Below are positions 41,355-51,012 of a stretch of DNA of 64,000 nt, piece after piece. The notes under the pieces are model-generated. The model ran no database searches, had not been told where the DNA came from, and saw only the letters and a program-made list of their open reading frames with translations. How positions within the stretch are numbered: position 1 is the first letter of the stretch; the number at the start of each line of letters is the position of its first letter. The DNA is taken from the IMG/VR virus record IMGVR_UViG_3300024239_000015, positions 124,001 through 188,000 of that record, one strand, 5' to 3'. Source of the DNA: a virus. A program made the translations under genes and the position numbers.

Positions 41355-43181
41355 TTATAACTCGGTGGCGCTGTAACGAATCACGTAGGTTGTACTACCA
41401 TCTGCGTCTTTGTTCAGAGCAATCAGTTCGAAGATCTGATTGTCTTGCGTAGTAAAGAACCGACGAGTATGACCGTACTTCGACGTTACGCCTTTCTCTA
41501 CCAGCGTTCCTAAGAAGCTGTGTAAAGCAGGGAACGACTCACGAGTGACTGCACCAATGGCTTCTTCCATCAGAATCCCAAGCTGTGCTGAGAGCATTGG
41601 AATCTGTGCGACTAAAGAAACCTCACGACGCCAGATGCTGCGCGTCACGAACTCAGAGTTGTGGTCTACCGTCAGCTGACGTAAATAAGGAGCTTTCTCA
41701 AGTTCCTCTGCGCTCACGTGACAGTAGTTACACGCTCGTTTGATCAACTGTTTCATGTGGGCTGGTATACCCACTAAAGAATTCCAGTTTGGACCGAAAC
41801 GTTCTTTTGCAAAACTACGTAAGCGTTCGTTCGCTGGTTCGTAGTCTGCTGAGAAACTCGTCATCTCAAACGACTGATCTCCTACAGAGTATTGACGATA
41901 CGTGTTGTACATCCGTGTCAGTCGGGTGTTTAAGTCCCCGGCTAACAAACGAACGATTTCGCTCTTTGCGCAACTCAGTGCTGGAGTCAGTAACTCCAGT
42001 AACGCATCTACCGAAAGTTCATTCAGATGTGTACCGTAATCGAAGAACCCTTTGAGGCCTTGCTCGTAGTCACTGAATAACTTGTACTCCAGCTTCTGGT
42101 CATCCGACATATTCGCGTCAGAGTCAAATGCGCACACCAGTTGGTGAGAGATCACTGTAAAGTAGCCTACGCCATTTTGGTACGCTTCTCCACCCTTCGC
42201 TATACGCTCCTGACGCATCAGAGTCGCAGGAGTCAGTGCAGCCAGTACACCAGGGGCGTAAATCGGCTCTAAGCGCTCAAAGAGCTCTACGCTGTCTGTG
42301 GCTTGATACAGTGGAGAGTCTGTAGCTTTTGCACTACTACGTGGAACGTCTACAATAAAGTCCCAGAAGTTCTGACCGCCTAAGACGTCACCTACGTCAA
42401 TGGTCGTAGGAGTGACTAAGCCAGTGAATAAATGATCTTCTAACCGCACGGTTGGGTCCTCTTCTATCCGTTCTATACACACACCGTCTACGACAGTGCT
42501 AGTTTTTACAACGCCGTCTAGCGCTTGGAAGACTAAACTAGCAGGACAACCTGCTGGATACACTTTGCGACTCACAAGTACCTCCACGGGGGTTGCTGTA
42601 GAGGCCATAGGAGCACTCACAGTCGTATGGGTTTGTACAGGGGTATGGATAGCAGAGGTTGCTAAACTTACCTGCTGAGGTTGGTAACTCCCAGAGACCG
42701 GAATGTGGTTTGGTACAACCACCTGCGGTTGGTACTGCTGCTGTGGGAAGTACGTCGACATCGGCTCTGATGGACGAGCGTGTACTGGAGGGACGTATGT
42801 ATTTGGAGCCTGCTGTAAACGCTGCTCAAAATTCATTAAGTCACGATCCAGCTGTGCTCGTGTGTTGAGCATAGCGTTGTAGTCCGCTTGCTCTTGTGGA
42901 GACATTTGGTACAACAGATTCGGGTTCTGAGACACCAGTGTCGCTGCCTGCACACCCGCAGAGATTTTCACCGCTTCACGGATGTACGATCCGCTTTGCG
43001 CCATTTGCAGTTGTGTGGCTTGGAACATCACCGCTACTGCATTGGTGTTTTGTGTTAGCTTCTGCATGTTCTGTGGAACACGGCAGTAGTCCGCTAACGT
43101 CCTGTACATTACGCCATTGTTAGCGTACTGGTTTACGAACTGCACCAACTCAGTGTGGACTAATTGAATTAAATTACTCAT
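41355..43181 (-). CDS. Head-module protein with Gln/Pro-rich linker (608 aa)
   Basis: 608 aa. N-terminal helical region (residues 1 to about 130), a Gln/Pro/Thr-rich flexible linker (about 130-200, with FPQQQYQPQVVVPNHIPVSG), then a large mixed domain. Lies between the CYTH-like protein and the RNAP-like gene in the leftward head module. Not recognised; a structural or RNA-polymerase-associated role would both fit the neighbourhood. Confidence 0.6.
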   Translation of the reverse strand: MSNLIQLVHTELVQFVNQYANNGVMYRTLADYCRVPQNMQKLTQNTNAVAVMFQATQLQMAQSGSYIREAVKISAGVQAATLVSQNPNLLYQMSPQEQADYNAMLNTRAQLDRDLMNFEQRLQQAPNTYVPPVHARPSEPMSTYFPQQQYQPQVVVPNHIPVSGSYQPQQVSLATSAIHTPVQTHTTVSAPMASTATPVEVLVSRKVYPAGCPASLVFQALDGVVKTSTVVDGVCIERIEEDPTVRLEDHLFTGLVTPTTIDVGDVLGGQNFWDFIVDVPRSSAKATDSPLYQATDSVELFERLEPIYAPGVLAALTPATLMRQERIAKGGEAYQNGVGYFTVISHQLVCAFDSDANMSDDQKLEYKLFSDYEQGLKGFFDYGTHLNELSVDALLELLTPALSCAKSEIVRLLAGDLNTRLTRMYNTYRQYSVGDQSFEMTSFSADYEPANERLRSFAKERFGPNWNSLVGIPAHMKQLIKRACNYCHVSAEELEKAPYLRQLTVDHNSEFVTRSIWRREVSLVAQIPMLSAQLGILMEEAIGAVTRESFPALHSFLGTLVEKGVTSKYGHTRRFFTTQDNQIFELIALNKDADGSTTYVIRYSATEL

Positions 43182-43211
43182 GTACCTTTTCCTTCTTTAC
43201 CTTTTATTCTT

Positions 43212-44813
43212 TTAACGTTCAAAGATCTCTTGTGCACGATCCAGCAAAGGTTGGAACTCGGGGTTCGGTAACACCGTTCCATCTGCTTGGACGTTTGCAG
43301 CTAAGTTTAACTTACCACGGCCTGTGGGGTCTGACTTCGGTTGGTTGGGGTAACTACCAACACTGGCGATACTGGAATGCAGCGCACGTGCGGGATCGGT
43401 CAAACTGACTTTACTCCGGCTACGTCCCCCTGTAGCATCACTTTGTAACACCAACGCACCAGTGAACTTATACGCCATATTGTCTCCAGGAGACGACACC
43501 ACGCTTACTTCCCCATGCCCTCTGGAGAGGTTAAAGATCAGTTCGGGTTTGATGTACTTAGAGATTGCCATTGTCAGACGCCGCTCGTTCAGCTGCCGTC
43601 GGTTGTCATTCTTAATACGGAATGAGAACTTAAAGATCGCTTGCACGATGTCTGATAACACATACCGCAGTACGCGTAAGCGTTTTCCATGCATGGTCCC
43701 AGGGTTGGTGGTCATGATCCACATCGAGATGTTTTGGATGACGTACGCAAAGAACTCGTAGGTATCATTGCAATAAATACCTGCTTCAGCAAGCTCTTCC
43801 CGCACCACTGCATCCACGTAGGAATCAGTGGAGTCCAAATGCACCAAGGTGTTTTCATACACCTTCCCTTCCCGTGAGTCATTCTTGAAGATAATCAACC
43901 CCAGAATGGTTGTCCACACCCGTACGTGATCACAGTACTGAGGGAGTAACCGTTCTGGATAGTTATCCACCACGTAGAAAAACCCAGCAATTAAGTTACA
44001 GCTAAACTCATTCCAAAACTCCCGTGGGATCGCTAACCGTACTTTAGAAGGACGGTACATTTTCCTCGCTACACCGCGAATCGTTTTTGGAGCTACCCCT
44101 AACGACGTACAGATCACCCAATCGGATTCTGGGAAGTCTGAGAGTTTACGTTCTGGACCAAACAGCTGTACGTTACACGTCTCCCCAAAGATGCGTTTAA
44201 ACGTACCGATCACTCCAAACTTACAGAACAAGTAATGTGTCAGTGTGGTGTACATGACGTTCTTACCTGATTCTTTTTCAGCGTAGGAGTGCACGCCGCT
44301 CCACACCGCATAGCCTGTCGCTGGTTTCCCGTTTTGTTGGAAGGAGTGACTCAAGCGCTCGTATGTGAGCTTGCTACGACTGAACGGCATATAGATCCCG
44401 TTTTTTGTCACGGAGATCGTAATGTCAGCCAGTACTGGATGGATGGTGTGTTCTGGACCACGTAAGCGTATTCTGCCTGCTTGATCCGTAAAAGGTAAAT
44501 ACAAATACCGAGGCTCGAGTTGACGCCCTTGGTAGGAAAGATACACTTTGGTTAAAAAGACATCGGTAGGTGCCATTTCTAATTGGTGCTTTCCATGCCG
44601 TTTTCCAGAGACGAAGTTAAAGTGTTCTTCTGGAGTACAGCGTTCCATTCGTAAGTACTTGACAGACTCTGGCCAGTCTTCTGCAGCACAGCGCCAGATC
44701 ATGTCAATGTGAGACATGGCGTGTTTGAGGTGGGTGTACACCACGCCTTCTTTCACGTGTGGGTTAAAGGGCGGTACGACTGCTTTCGCCGCCCGCTGGA
44801 GTAGTTGACTCAA
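43212..44813 (-). CDS. Probable RNA polymerase beta subunit, N-terminal part (phiKZ-like)
   Basis: 533 aa with TTG start and a strong AGGAGG seven bases before it. YLPFTDQAGRIRLRGPEHT followed by ISPVL-like IHPVLADITISV resembles the beta-subunit region where bacterial enzymes read IPLMT...GTFIINGTERV. The C-terminal part SLTDPARALHSSIASVG, before an end at about residue 533, fits the region of the beta fork loop. In phiKZ-like phages beta and beta-prime are each split into two genes, and a beta-N gene (gp123 as I recall) lies near the capsid gene, as here. Would transcribe phage genes without host polymerase. Other subunits are not in the window. Confidence 0.5.
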   Translation of the reverse strand: MSQLLQRAAKAVVPPFNPHVKEGVVYTHLKHAMSHIDMIWRCAAEDWPESVKYLRMERCTPEEHFNFVSGKRHGKHQLEMAPTDVFLTKVYLSYQGRQLEPRYLYLPFTDQAGRIRLRGPEHTIHPVLADITISVTKNGIYMPFSRSKLTYERLSHSFQQNGKPATGYAVWSGVHSYAEKESGKNVMYTTLTHYLFCKFGVIGTFKRIFGETCNVQLFGPERKLSDFPESDWVICTSLGVAPKTIRGVARKMYRPSKVRLAIPREFWNEFSCNLIAGFFYVVDNYPERLLPQYCDHVRVWTTILGLIIFKNDSREGKVYENTLVHLDSTDSYVDAVVREELAEAGIYCNDTYEFFAYVIQNISMWIMTTNPGTMHGKRLRVLRYVLSDIVQAIFKFSFRIKNDNRRQLNERRLTMAISKYIKPELIFNLSRGHGEVSVVSSPGDNMAYKFTGALVLQSDATGGRSRSKVSLTDPARALHSSIASVGSYPNQPKSDPTGRGKLNLAANVQADGTVLPNPEFQPLLDRAQEIFER

Positions 44814-44845
44814 TAGCTTTCCTCCTAGTCAAAGGGTTGGTGGGT

Positions 44846-45988
44846 TTACTTCCGTGCAATAGCCACTAAACTAATCACTAACGTAACGACACTGATACCC
44901 AGCTTGATGATATCGCTGAGGTCTTTACGCTGTGCTTGTTTGTCAGCTAAACGGTCTTCTTCGTACTTCTTCTTCAGATCACGTTCGAAGTCTTTTCTCT
45001 CCTGTTTGGCTTTACGCTTGCGTGCTTTGCGTTCTTCCTCCAGGATGTCTTTATCTGCGTCGTACTTGTCGTTGGCGATGTCTTTCTTTAGACGCAACAA
45101 CTCAGCATCGAGTTCTTGTTGTTTTGCTTTGAGCTCACGTTCTTTACGTGTGATCTCATCGCCGAACTCTAATGCAGCACGCGCTGATTTAAAGAACTTA
45201 TACGGACTTTTATCGGTGTCGTAATCGGTCACAGAGATATAAGTCAGTATGTTATTTTTAGCCGCATTCCCCAGTTTCTGCCACCCCCACGTGTAGACGT
45301 AAAAACCACAGGGTCGGTCTTTGTCTTTTTGTGGTGTGATAGTGACTACGTGACCCCCTACGTTAACGTAGTGCTCACCAATCAGGTTTTCGTTGTCGAT
45401 CAGTTCAAACAGTAACCCACATGGATTTTGTTTGACGGGTGCGTCGTCTAGACTTTCTCGACACTCTTGTAGTACAGAGTGAGGGTGGATAGGCCAGTCG
45501 TCGTCCCTTGTTTTTCCAGTACGGTCTACGAACACGACATCTAAGTCCGTTGAGTAGATAAACCCGCCGGCGTCTTTGATATCCTCGTAGTGATGGTAAC
45601 TGGTTTTTACGTATCCACGGCCTTTGGTGTTTAAGCGCCATTTCGGGATACGGTCGATTTCTTCTTTGCTGAGTAGATGTAGCTGTGGGTTGTCTTCTAA
45701 CTCGATCAGGTCAGGACGCATGGTGTGGTCGATAATTTGTTCGACCATCAACCGTCCTTCTAACGTGGGATCTCTAGAGGTCCCTGAGGATGGAATCTTT
45801 ACTGCGCTTCCGTCGCGCAGGACCATCCATAAGTCTTTTCCTGTAAAGTTGTAATAACGCACGTCACTCATGATCGCGTTACGCGTACCTAAGTCCGTAC
45901 AGTCTCGCTCTACGACGCGAGCTTTTACAGGACGCGCGTTTGGAACACGCGCTAGATATTGTCCTAATAAATTCGCTGGGTTATTCAC
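44846..45988 (-). CDS. Tail-anchored coiled-coil protein (380 aa)
   Basis: 380 aa from GTG at 45988. About residues 1-270 are globular; residues about 275-355 form a long charged coiled coil (RKERELKAKQQELDAELL, KARKRKAKQERKDFERDLKK), and the last about 20 residues are a membrane segment (IIKLGISVVTLVISLVAIA). This tail-anchor layout is unusual in a head module and suggests contact with the inner membrane or a phage-made vesicle. The start codon sits in a small hairpin, and a 190-base structured leader precedes the gene. Confidence 0.6.
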   Translation of the reverse strand: MNNPANLLGQYLARVPNARPVKARVVERDCTDLGTRNAIMSDVRYYNFTGKDLWMVLRDGSAVKIPSSGTSRDPTLEGRLMVEQIIDHTMRPDLIELEDNPQLHLLSKEEIDRIPKWRLNTKGRGYVKTSYHHYEDIKDAGGFIYSTDLDVVFVDRTGKTRDDDWPIHPHSVLQECRESLDDAPVKQNPCGLLFELIDNENLIGEHYVNVGGHVVTITPQKDKDRPCGFYVYTWGWQKLGNAAKNNILTYISVTDYDTDKSPYKFFKSARAALEFGDEITRKERELKAKQQELDAELLRLKKDIANDKYDADKDILEEERKARKRKAKQERKDFERDLKKKYEEDRLADKQAQRKDLSDIIKLGISVVTLVISLVAIARK

Positions 45989-46180
45989 GATACCACTGAA
46001 TCCTTTTACAGTCTCTTTTGAAAAGAACGAAGCTAATGGGAAAACGCTGTACTAAGCGACCTTAGTTGGACGCTACCTAAAAGCTCGGGTCACCCCGCGT
46101 GACCAATTCAACCAAGCGACTTCTAAACGTTCCACGGTTTAGGGAGTTGCGAGGCTGAATGATCGTAGATTACTCAAAAA
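45989..46180 (-). promoter_or_regulatory. Structured leader upstream of tail-anchored protein gene
   Basis: On the minus strand three perfect 6-bp hairpins follow one another: CTAAAC/GTTTAG (loop CGTGGAAC), GGTCAC/GTGACC (loop GCGGG), ACTAAG/CTTAGT (loop GTCG). A fourth, ATTCA/TGAAT, overlaps the GTG start. It begins directly after a degenerate promoter motif. Could be a regulatory 5' leader or an independent small RNA. Confidence 0.45.
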
Positions 46181-46181
46181 A

Positions 46182-46201
46182 ATAATATATATCTGTAATG
46201 G
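46182..46201 (-). promoter_or_regulatory. Leftward promoter-like motif (degenerate)
   Basis: Minus strand CATTACAGATATATATTATT preceded by GTCGAATC; same spacing as the stronger copies of the motif. Confidence 0.45.
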
Positions 46202-46215
46202 ATTCGACACGGCAT

Positions 46216-46242
46216 AGAAGGAGAGCACGAAGCTCTCCTTCT
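46216..46242 (-). terminator. Terminator-like hairpin after capsid gene
   Basis: AGAAGGAGAGC / GCTCTCCTTCT, loop ACGAA, followed on the minus strand by ATGCCGTGTCG. Lies about 20 bases after the capsid stop. Confidence 0.7.
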
Positions 46243-46264
46243 AAAGGGTATTCCACAATGGCGC

Positions 46265-48409
46265 TTATGGCGTTACTGGGTTGTTGATGAACTCGACTGC
46301 ACCAGAGGTGATCAGTTCCAGTTCTTCTACGTCGATCTCGATCTGCACTGGGCAGTTCAGGATGTGACGGTTACGACGTTGTACGCCTACTTCCATCGCT
46401 AATGAACCATCGCGGATCATCTGGATTTCACCGACTAACTCAGGAATCCAAATGTGGTTACCGTAGTTCAGTGGGTGGTACTCAGCACCATCAGTTAAAC
46501 GCAGGGCGATCATGATCTTACCGCGCATTAAACGGTTGTTGGTAGAAACCACTTCTGGTTTCAGCAGAGGACCTACAGTACGGTCATCACCTTGTACCAT
46601 CAGGTATTGTGGTAATGTAGTATCTGTACCCATTACGACGGTTGGTTTCTGTTCTACACCGCCAGTCATTGCTGACACGGCTGCCCAGTAACCAGACACA
46701 GTCATTGCTTCAGCAACAGCCTGACCGATCAACGTGGTGAAATAACCTTGGATGTCAGCCAGCTTGTCCTGAGAACGAACGCTGTTTAACACTTCAGACA
46801 TTTTCACGTTGATGTAACGGTAGTAAGGCTTCACTAACTCACGACCTAAACCTTCCACTTTTGGAACGATACCAGTGTCCTGGTACGCTTCATACGCAGA
46901 ACGAATCAGAGACGCGTTGTCCAGCAGTTGCTGTACAGCAGCGTTGTTCGTTTGTACGCGAGTGGTGTTGATCAGTGACTCCGTGTTCACAGAAGCATCG
47001 TAAGACGCGTCGGCGTTTACTGGCTTGGTGTAGTGCACTGGAGCGTGTACTGGGATGGTGTAACCTTCACGACGGATGTTTTGTTCCACCAGGATACCAC
47101 GGCTGCGGTAGTTGCTGTTGGTACGACGAGCTGACAACTCAAAGCTATCTAATTCGAACGTTACACCAGTCACGTCAGCTGCGCCAGTACCGATGTTGTT
47201 ACCGTTAGCGTCGAATACGCGAACGATTTCCACCTGACCTGACATGTACAGGTTACCTGACTGAACGTTCAGATCACCTTTGAAGCGCAGACGCACTTGT
47301 ACTTTACCAGTGAATGCAGCAAACGCAGGAACCACAGCACCAGCGATGTCTTTGGTTGCAGAACTGAACGTTACTGTGTCGACGTTCATGTTCAGTAACA
47401 TCTCTCTCCAATCGCCTTCTGGCGTTTTGAAGAACTGAGTGCCTGGAGCATTACGTAGATCAACGAACACGTAGCTTTCGTCAGTGGCTTTGGTCACTTT
47501 CAACCAAGCACCTACTACTTTCGCAGCTGGGTCAATGGCATCTTGCTCAGTGAACACGTTGTTGCTCAGCAGCGTTGGGTGAGCAGACAGACCTAACAGA
47601 CCGATTGACTTATCAAACACCAGCGGAGCAGTAGGAACGTTGACAGAACCCACGGCACGAGTAGAGGCTAAACCAGCTACTGCAGAGAAATAAGCGTTCT
47701 GACTGTTGTCTGGGTTTTTGTACGGCACCAGGTCAGTGATGTTGTTTTTCAGGATGTCAGGGTTTACCACTGCATCTAACAGAGACTTACGGTTGAAGTC
47801 AGCTTCAGCACCACCGTTCACGTGTTTGTAGCCTGGGTACACTAACGTACGGTCTACTTGCACCATGAAGATCGATTGGTCAGGAGTAGCAACGATCGTT
47901 GGGAAAAACGCTTCAGCGAAATCGTCCTGACGGGCAGACAGTACGTTCCACGTGATGGTCTGCTCAATGTAGTTTTGAGCGTTGGTACGGTCGAAAGCTT
48001 CCTGAGAGAAATTCGGTTGGAATAACATCTCACCGTTCTGAGCGTTTGGAGTCCACTGTACAGAAGGAACACCCGCTTTCGAACCCCAGCTGTTTAAGTT
48101 GTTACGTGCTAACGCAACGACTGTAGCGGCTTCTAAACCTAAGCTTAAACGCTCTAACGCAGCTTTGTTGCCAGTCAGATCGATTTTACTGTTTTCGAAA
48201 GCAGTTTTCAACGCACCTTCCAGTTCGTTATTCACAGAACTGAACGTACCTTTTAATGCTTGGGTATCCTGGAAGCTCAGAGACTCTGCGGACAGAATCT
48301 TTTGGCCTACGGCAGAATCTGCAGCTTGGCGAGCCAGTGCTGCTTTTACTTGTGTTTGCAGATTACCTACAAACGTACCGGCCGATTGGCCTAATGCGAA
48401 CTTTGACAT
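46265..48409 (-). CDS. Major capsid protein (phiKZ-like)
   Basis: 714 aa, close in size to phiKZ-family capsid proteins. Segments such as NAQNYIEQTITWNVLSARQ, FFPTIVATPDQSIFMVQV and YKHVNGGAEADFNRKSL are typical of that family. Residues 39-43 read LSAE-S, matching the S/A-x-E cleavage rule of phiKZ-type prohead proteases, so about 42 residues are probably removed on maturation. Strong ribosome site AAAGGAAGG. Evenly used codons and well-conserved sequence fit a highly expressed gene; a hairpin follows the stop. Confidence 0.87.
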   Translation of the reverse strand: MSKFALGQSAGTFVGNLQTQVKAALARQAADSAVGQKILSAESLSFQDTQALKGTFSSVNNELEGALKTAFENSKIDLTGNKAALERLSLGLEAATVVALARNNLNSWGSKAGVPSVQWTPNAQNGEMLFQPNFSQEAFDRTNAQNYIEQTITWNVLSARQDDFAEAFFPTIVATPDQSIFMVQVDRTLVYPGYKHVNGGAEADFNRKSLLDAVVNPDILKNNITDLVPYKNPDNSQNAYFSAVAGLASTRAVGSVNVPTAPLVFDKSIGLLGLSAHPTLLSNNVFTEQDAIDPAAKVVGAWLKVTKATDESYVFVDLRNAPGTQFFKTPEGDWREMLLNMNVDTVTFSSATKDIAGAVVPAFAAFTGKVQVRLRFKGDLNVQSGNLYMSGQVEIVRVFDANGNNIGTGAADVTGVTFELDSFELSARRTNSNYRSRGILVEQNIRREGYTIPVHAPVHYTKPVNADASYDASVNTESLINTTRVQTNNAAVQQLLDNASLIRSAYEAYQDTGIVPKVEGLGRELVKPYYRYINVKMSEVLNSVRSQDKLADIQGYFTTLIGQAVAEAMTVSGYWAAVSAMTGGVEQKPTVVMGTDTTLPQYLMVQGDDRTVGPLLKPEVVSTNNRLMRGKIMIALRLTDGAEYHPLNYGNHIWIPELVGEIQMIRDGSLAMEVGVQRRNRHILNCPVQIEIDVEELELITSGAVEFINNPVTP

Positions 48410-48487
48410 AGTCGATGCCTTCCTTTACTCTTAACGTTAAGATTCATACTACCGACGACACCGGGGCCGCCAGAAGCACTCAAATGA

Positions 48488-49033
48488 TTAATGCGTTTGT
48501 TCCAGCGCACAGAAAAGTTTGAACATTTCTGACTGTTCCAGCTCCCGGTGCGTCATCATTTTATTCAGCTCAATCAAGGTTTGTTCTAAGAACGCACTTT
48601 GTTCAAACTGAATCCAACTCCCCACGCCCATAAAGGCGATGGTTTCGTCAGAGACGCAGCACGGTACATAGGATGTTCTACGTACTGTAACGGGGACTGA
48701 GATCTCACTCAGCTCCACCCCACTCCGTTCTGCTACAGCCACTGCTGTATCGAACTCTGCTTCTGCAGCTTGTAGCTTGCTGCGATGTTTGGTTAACCAC
48801 GCATCGTTTTGTGGGTGGTCGGTAAAACTTTTAAAAGCGCCCGTTAGCCCTTTCAAATACCGTTCACGGCGATTGTGGTATGCGACGTAAAAACATACGT
48901 CCTGTACAGATAATTTGTCCTCCAGTAACGAGAGGTTCGTAAAGTCACTGACTGGTATTTGTCTAGACGTCGCTAGTTCTTTAAACCACTCTGGGATTAA
49001 AGCGACGTAACGAGTCACGGGATTTTGCATCAT
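48488..49033 (-). CDS. Hypothetical protein upstream of capsid (181 aa)
   Basis: 181 aa, soluble, predominantly helical, starting MMQNPVTRYVALIPEWF. Transcribed ahead of the capsid gene in the same direction and divergent from the helicase. Not recognised; could be a head assembly factor by position. Confidence 0.6.
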   Translation of the reverse strand: MMQNPVTRYVALIPEWFKELATSRQIPVSDFTNLSLLEDKLSVQDVCFYVAYHNRRERYLKGLTGAFKSFTDHPQNDAWLTKHRSKLQAAEAEFDTAVAVAERSGVELSEISVPVTVRRTSYVPCCVSDETIAFMGVGSWIQFEQSAFLEQTLIELNKMMTHRELEQSEMFKLFCALEQTH

Positions 49034-49084
49034 AGTGAAATCCGCTTTTAAAAGGTTTATGGTTAATTAACAACAGGAGTTACG

Positions 49085-51012
49085 ATGGACGCTACCATGA
49101 TTCTGGTGCAGGCTTTATCTCTAGCCTACTGGGAAAGCCGTTTACAACACACGTCCGGCGGGTCCATACAATTGCTTAGCAACGTGTTAGAAGAAGTCCC
49201 TATCCCAGATCAGAACATCGATGGGGATCGTACACGAGAGATCGTCGTGGGGTTACGTGGTTTAGTGCTGCAGTATATCAACAAACCCGACCAAGGTGCG
49301 ATGAACCTTGGTACACTCCTGCAACGAGTAAGGATTATCTGTCGTGATCAAAATTCGATCTACGACGCATTTGCTAATGGTTTAGCAGATGGCTTAGAAG
49401 GCATTGAGATTCAAAAACGTTGCTTTTTATACGCACAGGAACTTTCTGACTTTGTGAACTTACGGAAGTTTCAAAAACAAGTCAAAGGGTTCTACGCCAA
49501 ACACGCGTACTCAGGCGAGCAGATCGACATCGCTTCAGCCGCAGCAGAAATGATCGAACAGTTAGAGCACTACGTGTATCACCGCGAGGGAGCTTTAATA
49601 GACGGAATTTCAGGGATTGTCGACTATGTCGATATTTCTGACGAAGAGAAAATGCAGGACTTGTTTAAGAAAGCTCAGGAGGAGTCGTCTTCTGAGGGTA
49701 TTCTGAAAGTAGGCTGGCAGGGGCTGACTCGGATGTTCGGTTGGCACGGCGGTCTGAGGCGAGGCGACTTTTACTTAATCGGTGCGCTGCAACACAACTA
49801 CAAATCAGGGATGGTTCTGAACCTCACTAAACAAGTTGCTTTGTATAACACACCGTACATGATCGACCCGAAGAAGAAGCCACTGATACTTGTTGTAGCC
49901 GCTGAAAACGCTACGACAGACAACATGACGTTTTTGTACTCTTCTTTAGTAGAGAATGAAACACAGCAACCAGCGGACTTGACTAGGGTCTCCTACGAGG
50001 AGATGACGTCCTATGTGAAGCGACGTTTAGGCGTGAACGGATACCACTTCCACCACGTACGTGTAAACCCCTCTGACTTTGGTTACCCAGAACTCTTTAC
50101 GTTGATTCTGAAACTAGAAGCAGAAGGATACGAGATACACCTACTGACGATTGACTACCTGAACATGTTCAGTAAAAAAGGTTGTACGGCTGGTGCCCAA
50201 GGGCAAGACGTGCGTGACCTATTTAGACGTGTAAGAAACTTTTGTGCTCCTTAATTACAGGGCGTTAAAGCCGTAAGGTTTTAATGAAACCTCTCTGAAC
50301 TGCTGGAAACCCCTAAAGCTGTTTCACCACTGCGAGGCGAAAGCCAAAGCCACGGTTTGAAAACGAAACGGATGTACAATGGGCAACCGTGAGACCTAAG
50401 GTCTCCTGTAGCAGCCAAGTCCCCTCCCGTCCTTGAGACGCGGGGAAAGGTTCAACGACTATCCCGTAGCTGGGAGTAGGACTCAAGTGAGTCCCAAGTG
50501 GAGAGCTCCTCCTATTCTACTAAGAGTAGAGGATGAAATGATATAGTCTGTTCTGTAGGGAAAGCCTACAGCTGCGTACCCACGCTGTGAAGCGTAAGAC
50601 GCGGGAGAGGTCTCACGAACCTCTCCGAACATAAAAGAGAAGAATAGCGGTCATGACACCGGCTCAGATCAGCACAGAGGCGAAGTACTTGTTGAGGAAT
50701 GGTGTAGATGACTTCGTGAAAGAAATCGCCAACAAAGGCTACTGGGACTCCTGTAAAACGATCGACCAAGAAGTCGATATGGAAATGTTGATCCATATCG
50801 TGAAACTCGATGGTCGGAGTTACTTAACGGTACAACGTGGGAAACACCGTGGCTTAGGCACCCGCATGACACCTGAGACAGATCTGTATACCGTACTTCC
50901 GTTTGAGCCTGTAGGTGGTATACGAGATGACATCCATGGTCGTGATACCAGTATGTCTCGTCCAGGGGGCGCTAACCTACACGGGGATGGCGGTGAGTGG
51001 TTTGCAGCATGA
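49085..51012 (+). CDS. DnaB-like replicative helicase, split by a group I intron
   Basis: Two exons: 49085 to about 50251 (389 aa) and about 50638 to 51012 (124 aa). Exon 1 has a modified Walker A GALQHNYKSG (Lys240, Ser241) and a Walker B strand IHLLTIDYLN (Asp357). Exon 2 opens with RRIAVMTPAQIS, the position of the DnaB-type conserved Gln motif, so the intron interrupts the catalytic core. Unspliced, translation would stop at 50254 and lose that motif. The joined protein of about 513 aa has normal length for a phage DnaB-family (SF4) hexameric helicase. Start behind AGGAG; exact splice sites are not certain. Confidence 0.8.
50252..50637 (+). ncRNA. Group I intron without homing endonuclease
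   Basis: The insert separates two halves of the helicase frame and has the group I core: a 5' strand AACGACTAT at 50454-50462 pairing through GACTAT with ATAGTC at 50543-50548 (P7), a hairpin GGACTC/GAGTCC (50479-50494), CTGTAGG/CCTACAG, and GAGAGGT/ACCTCTC near the 3' end. The start TAATTACAGGGC resembles T4 td-type introns, and a T precedes and a G ends the proposed intron. About 386 nt, no reading frame for an endonuclease. The 5' boundary could be 50249. Confidence 0.8.

Noticed and set aside
44904-45224. Plus-strand Ser/Arg-rich frame opposite the coiled-coil gene
   Set aside because: It is the antisense shadow of Lys/Glu-rich coiled-coil codons, with no ribosome site.
46000-46180. tRNA or tRNA-like gene in the capsid-downstream gap
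   Set aside because: No T-arm consensus or acceptor pairing could be found; only short independent hairpins.
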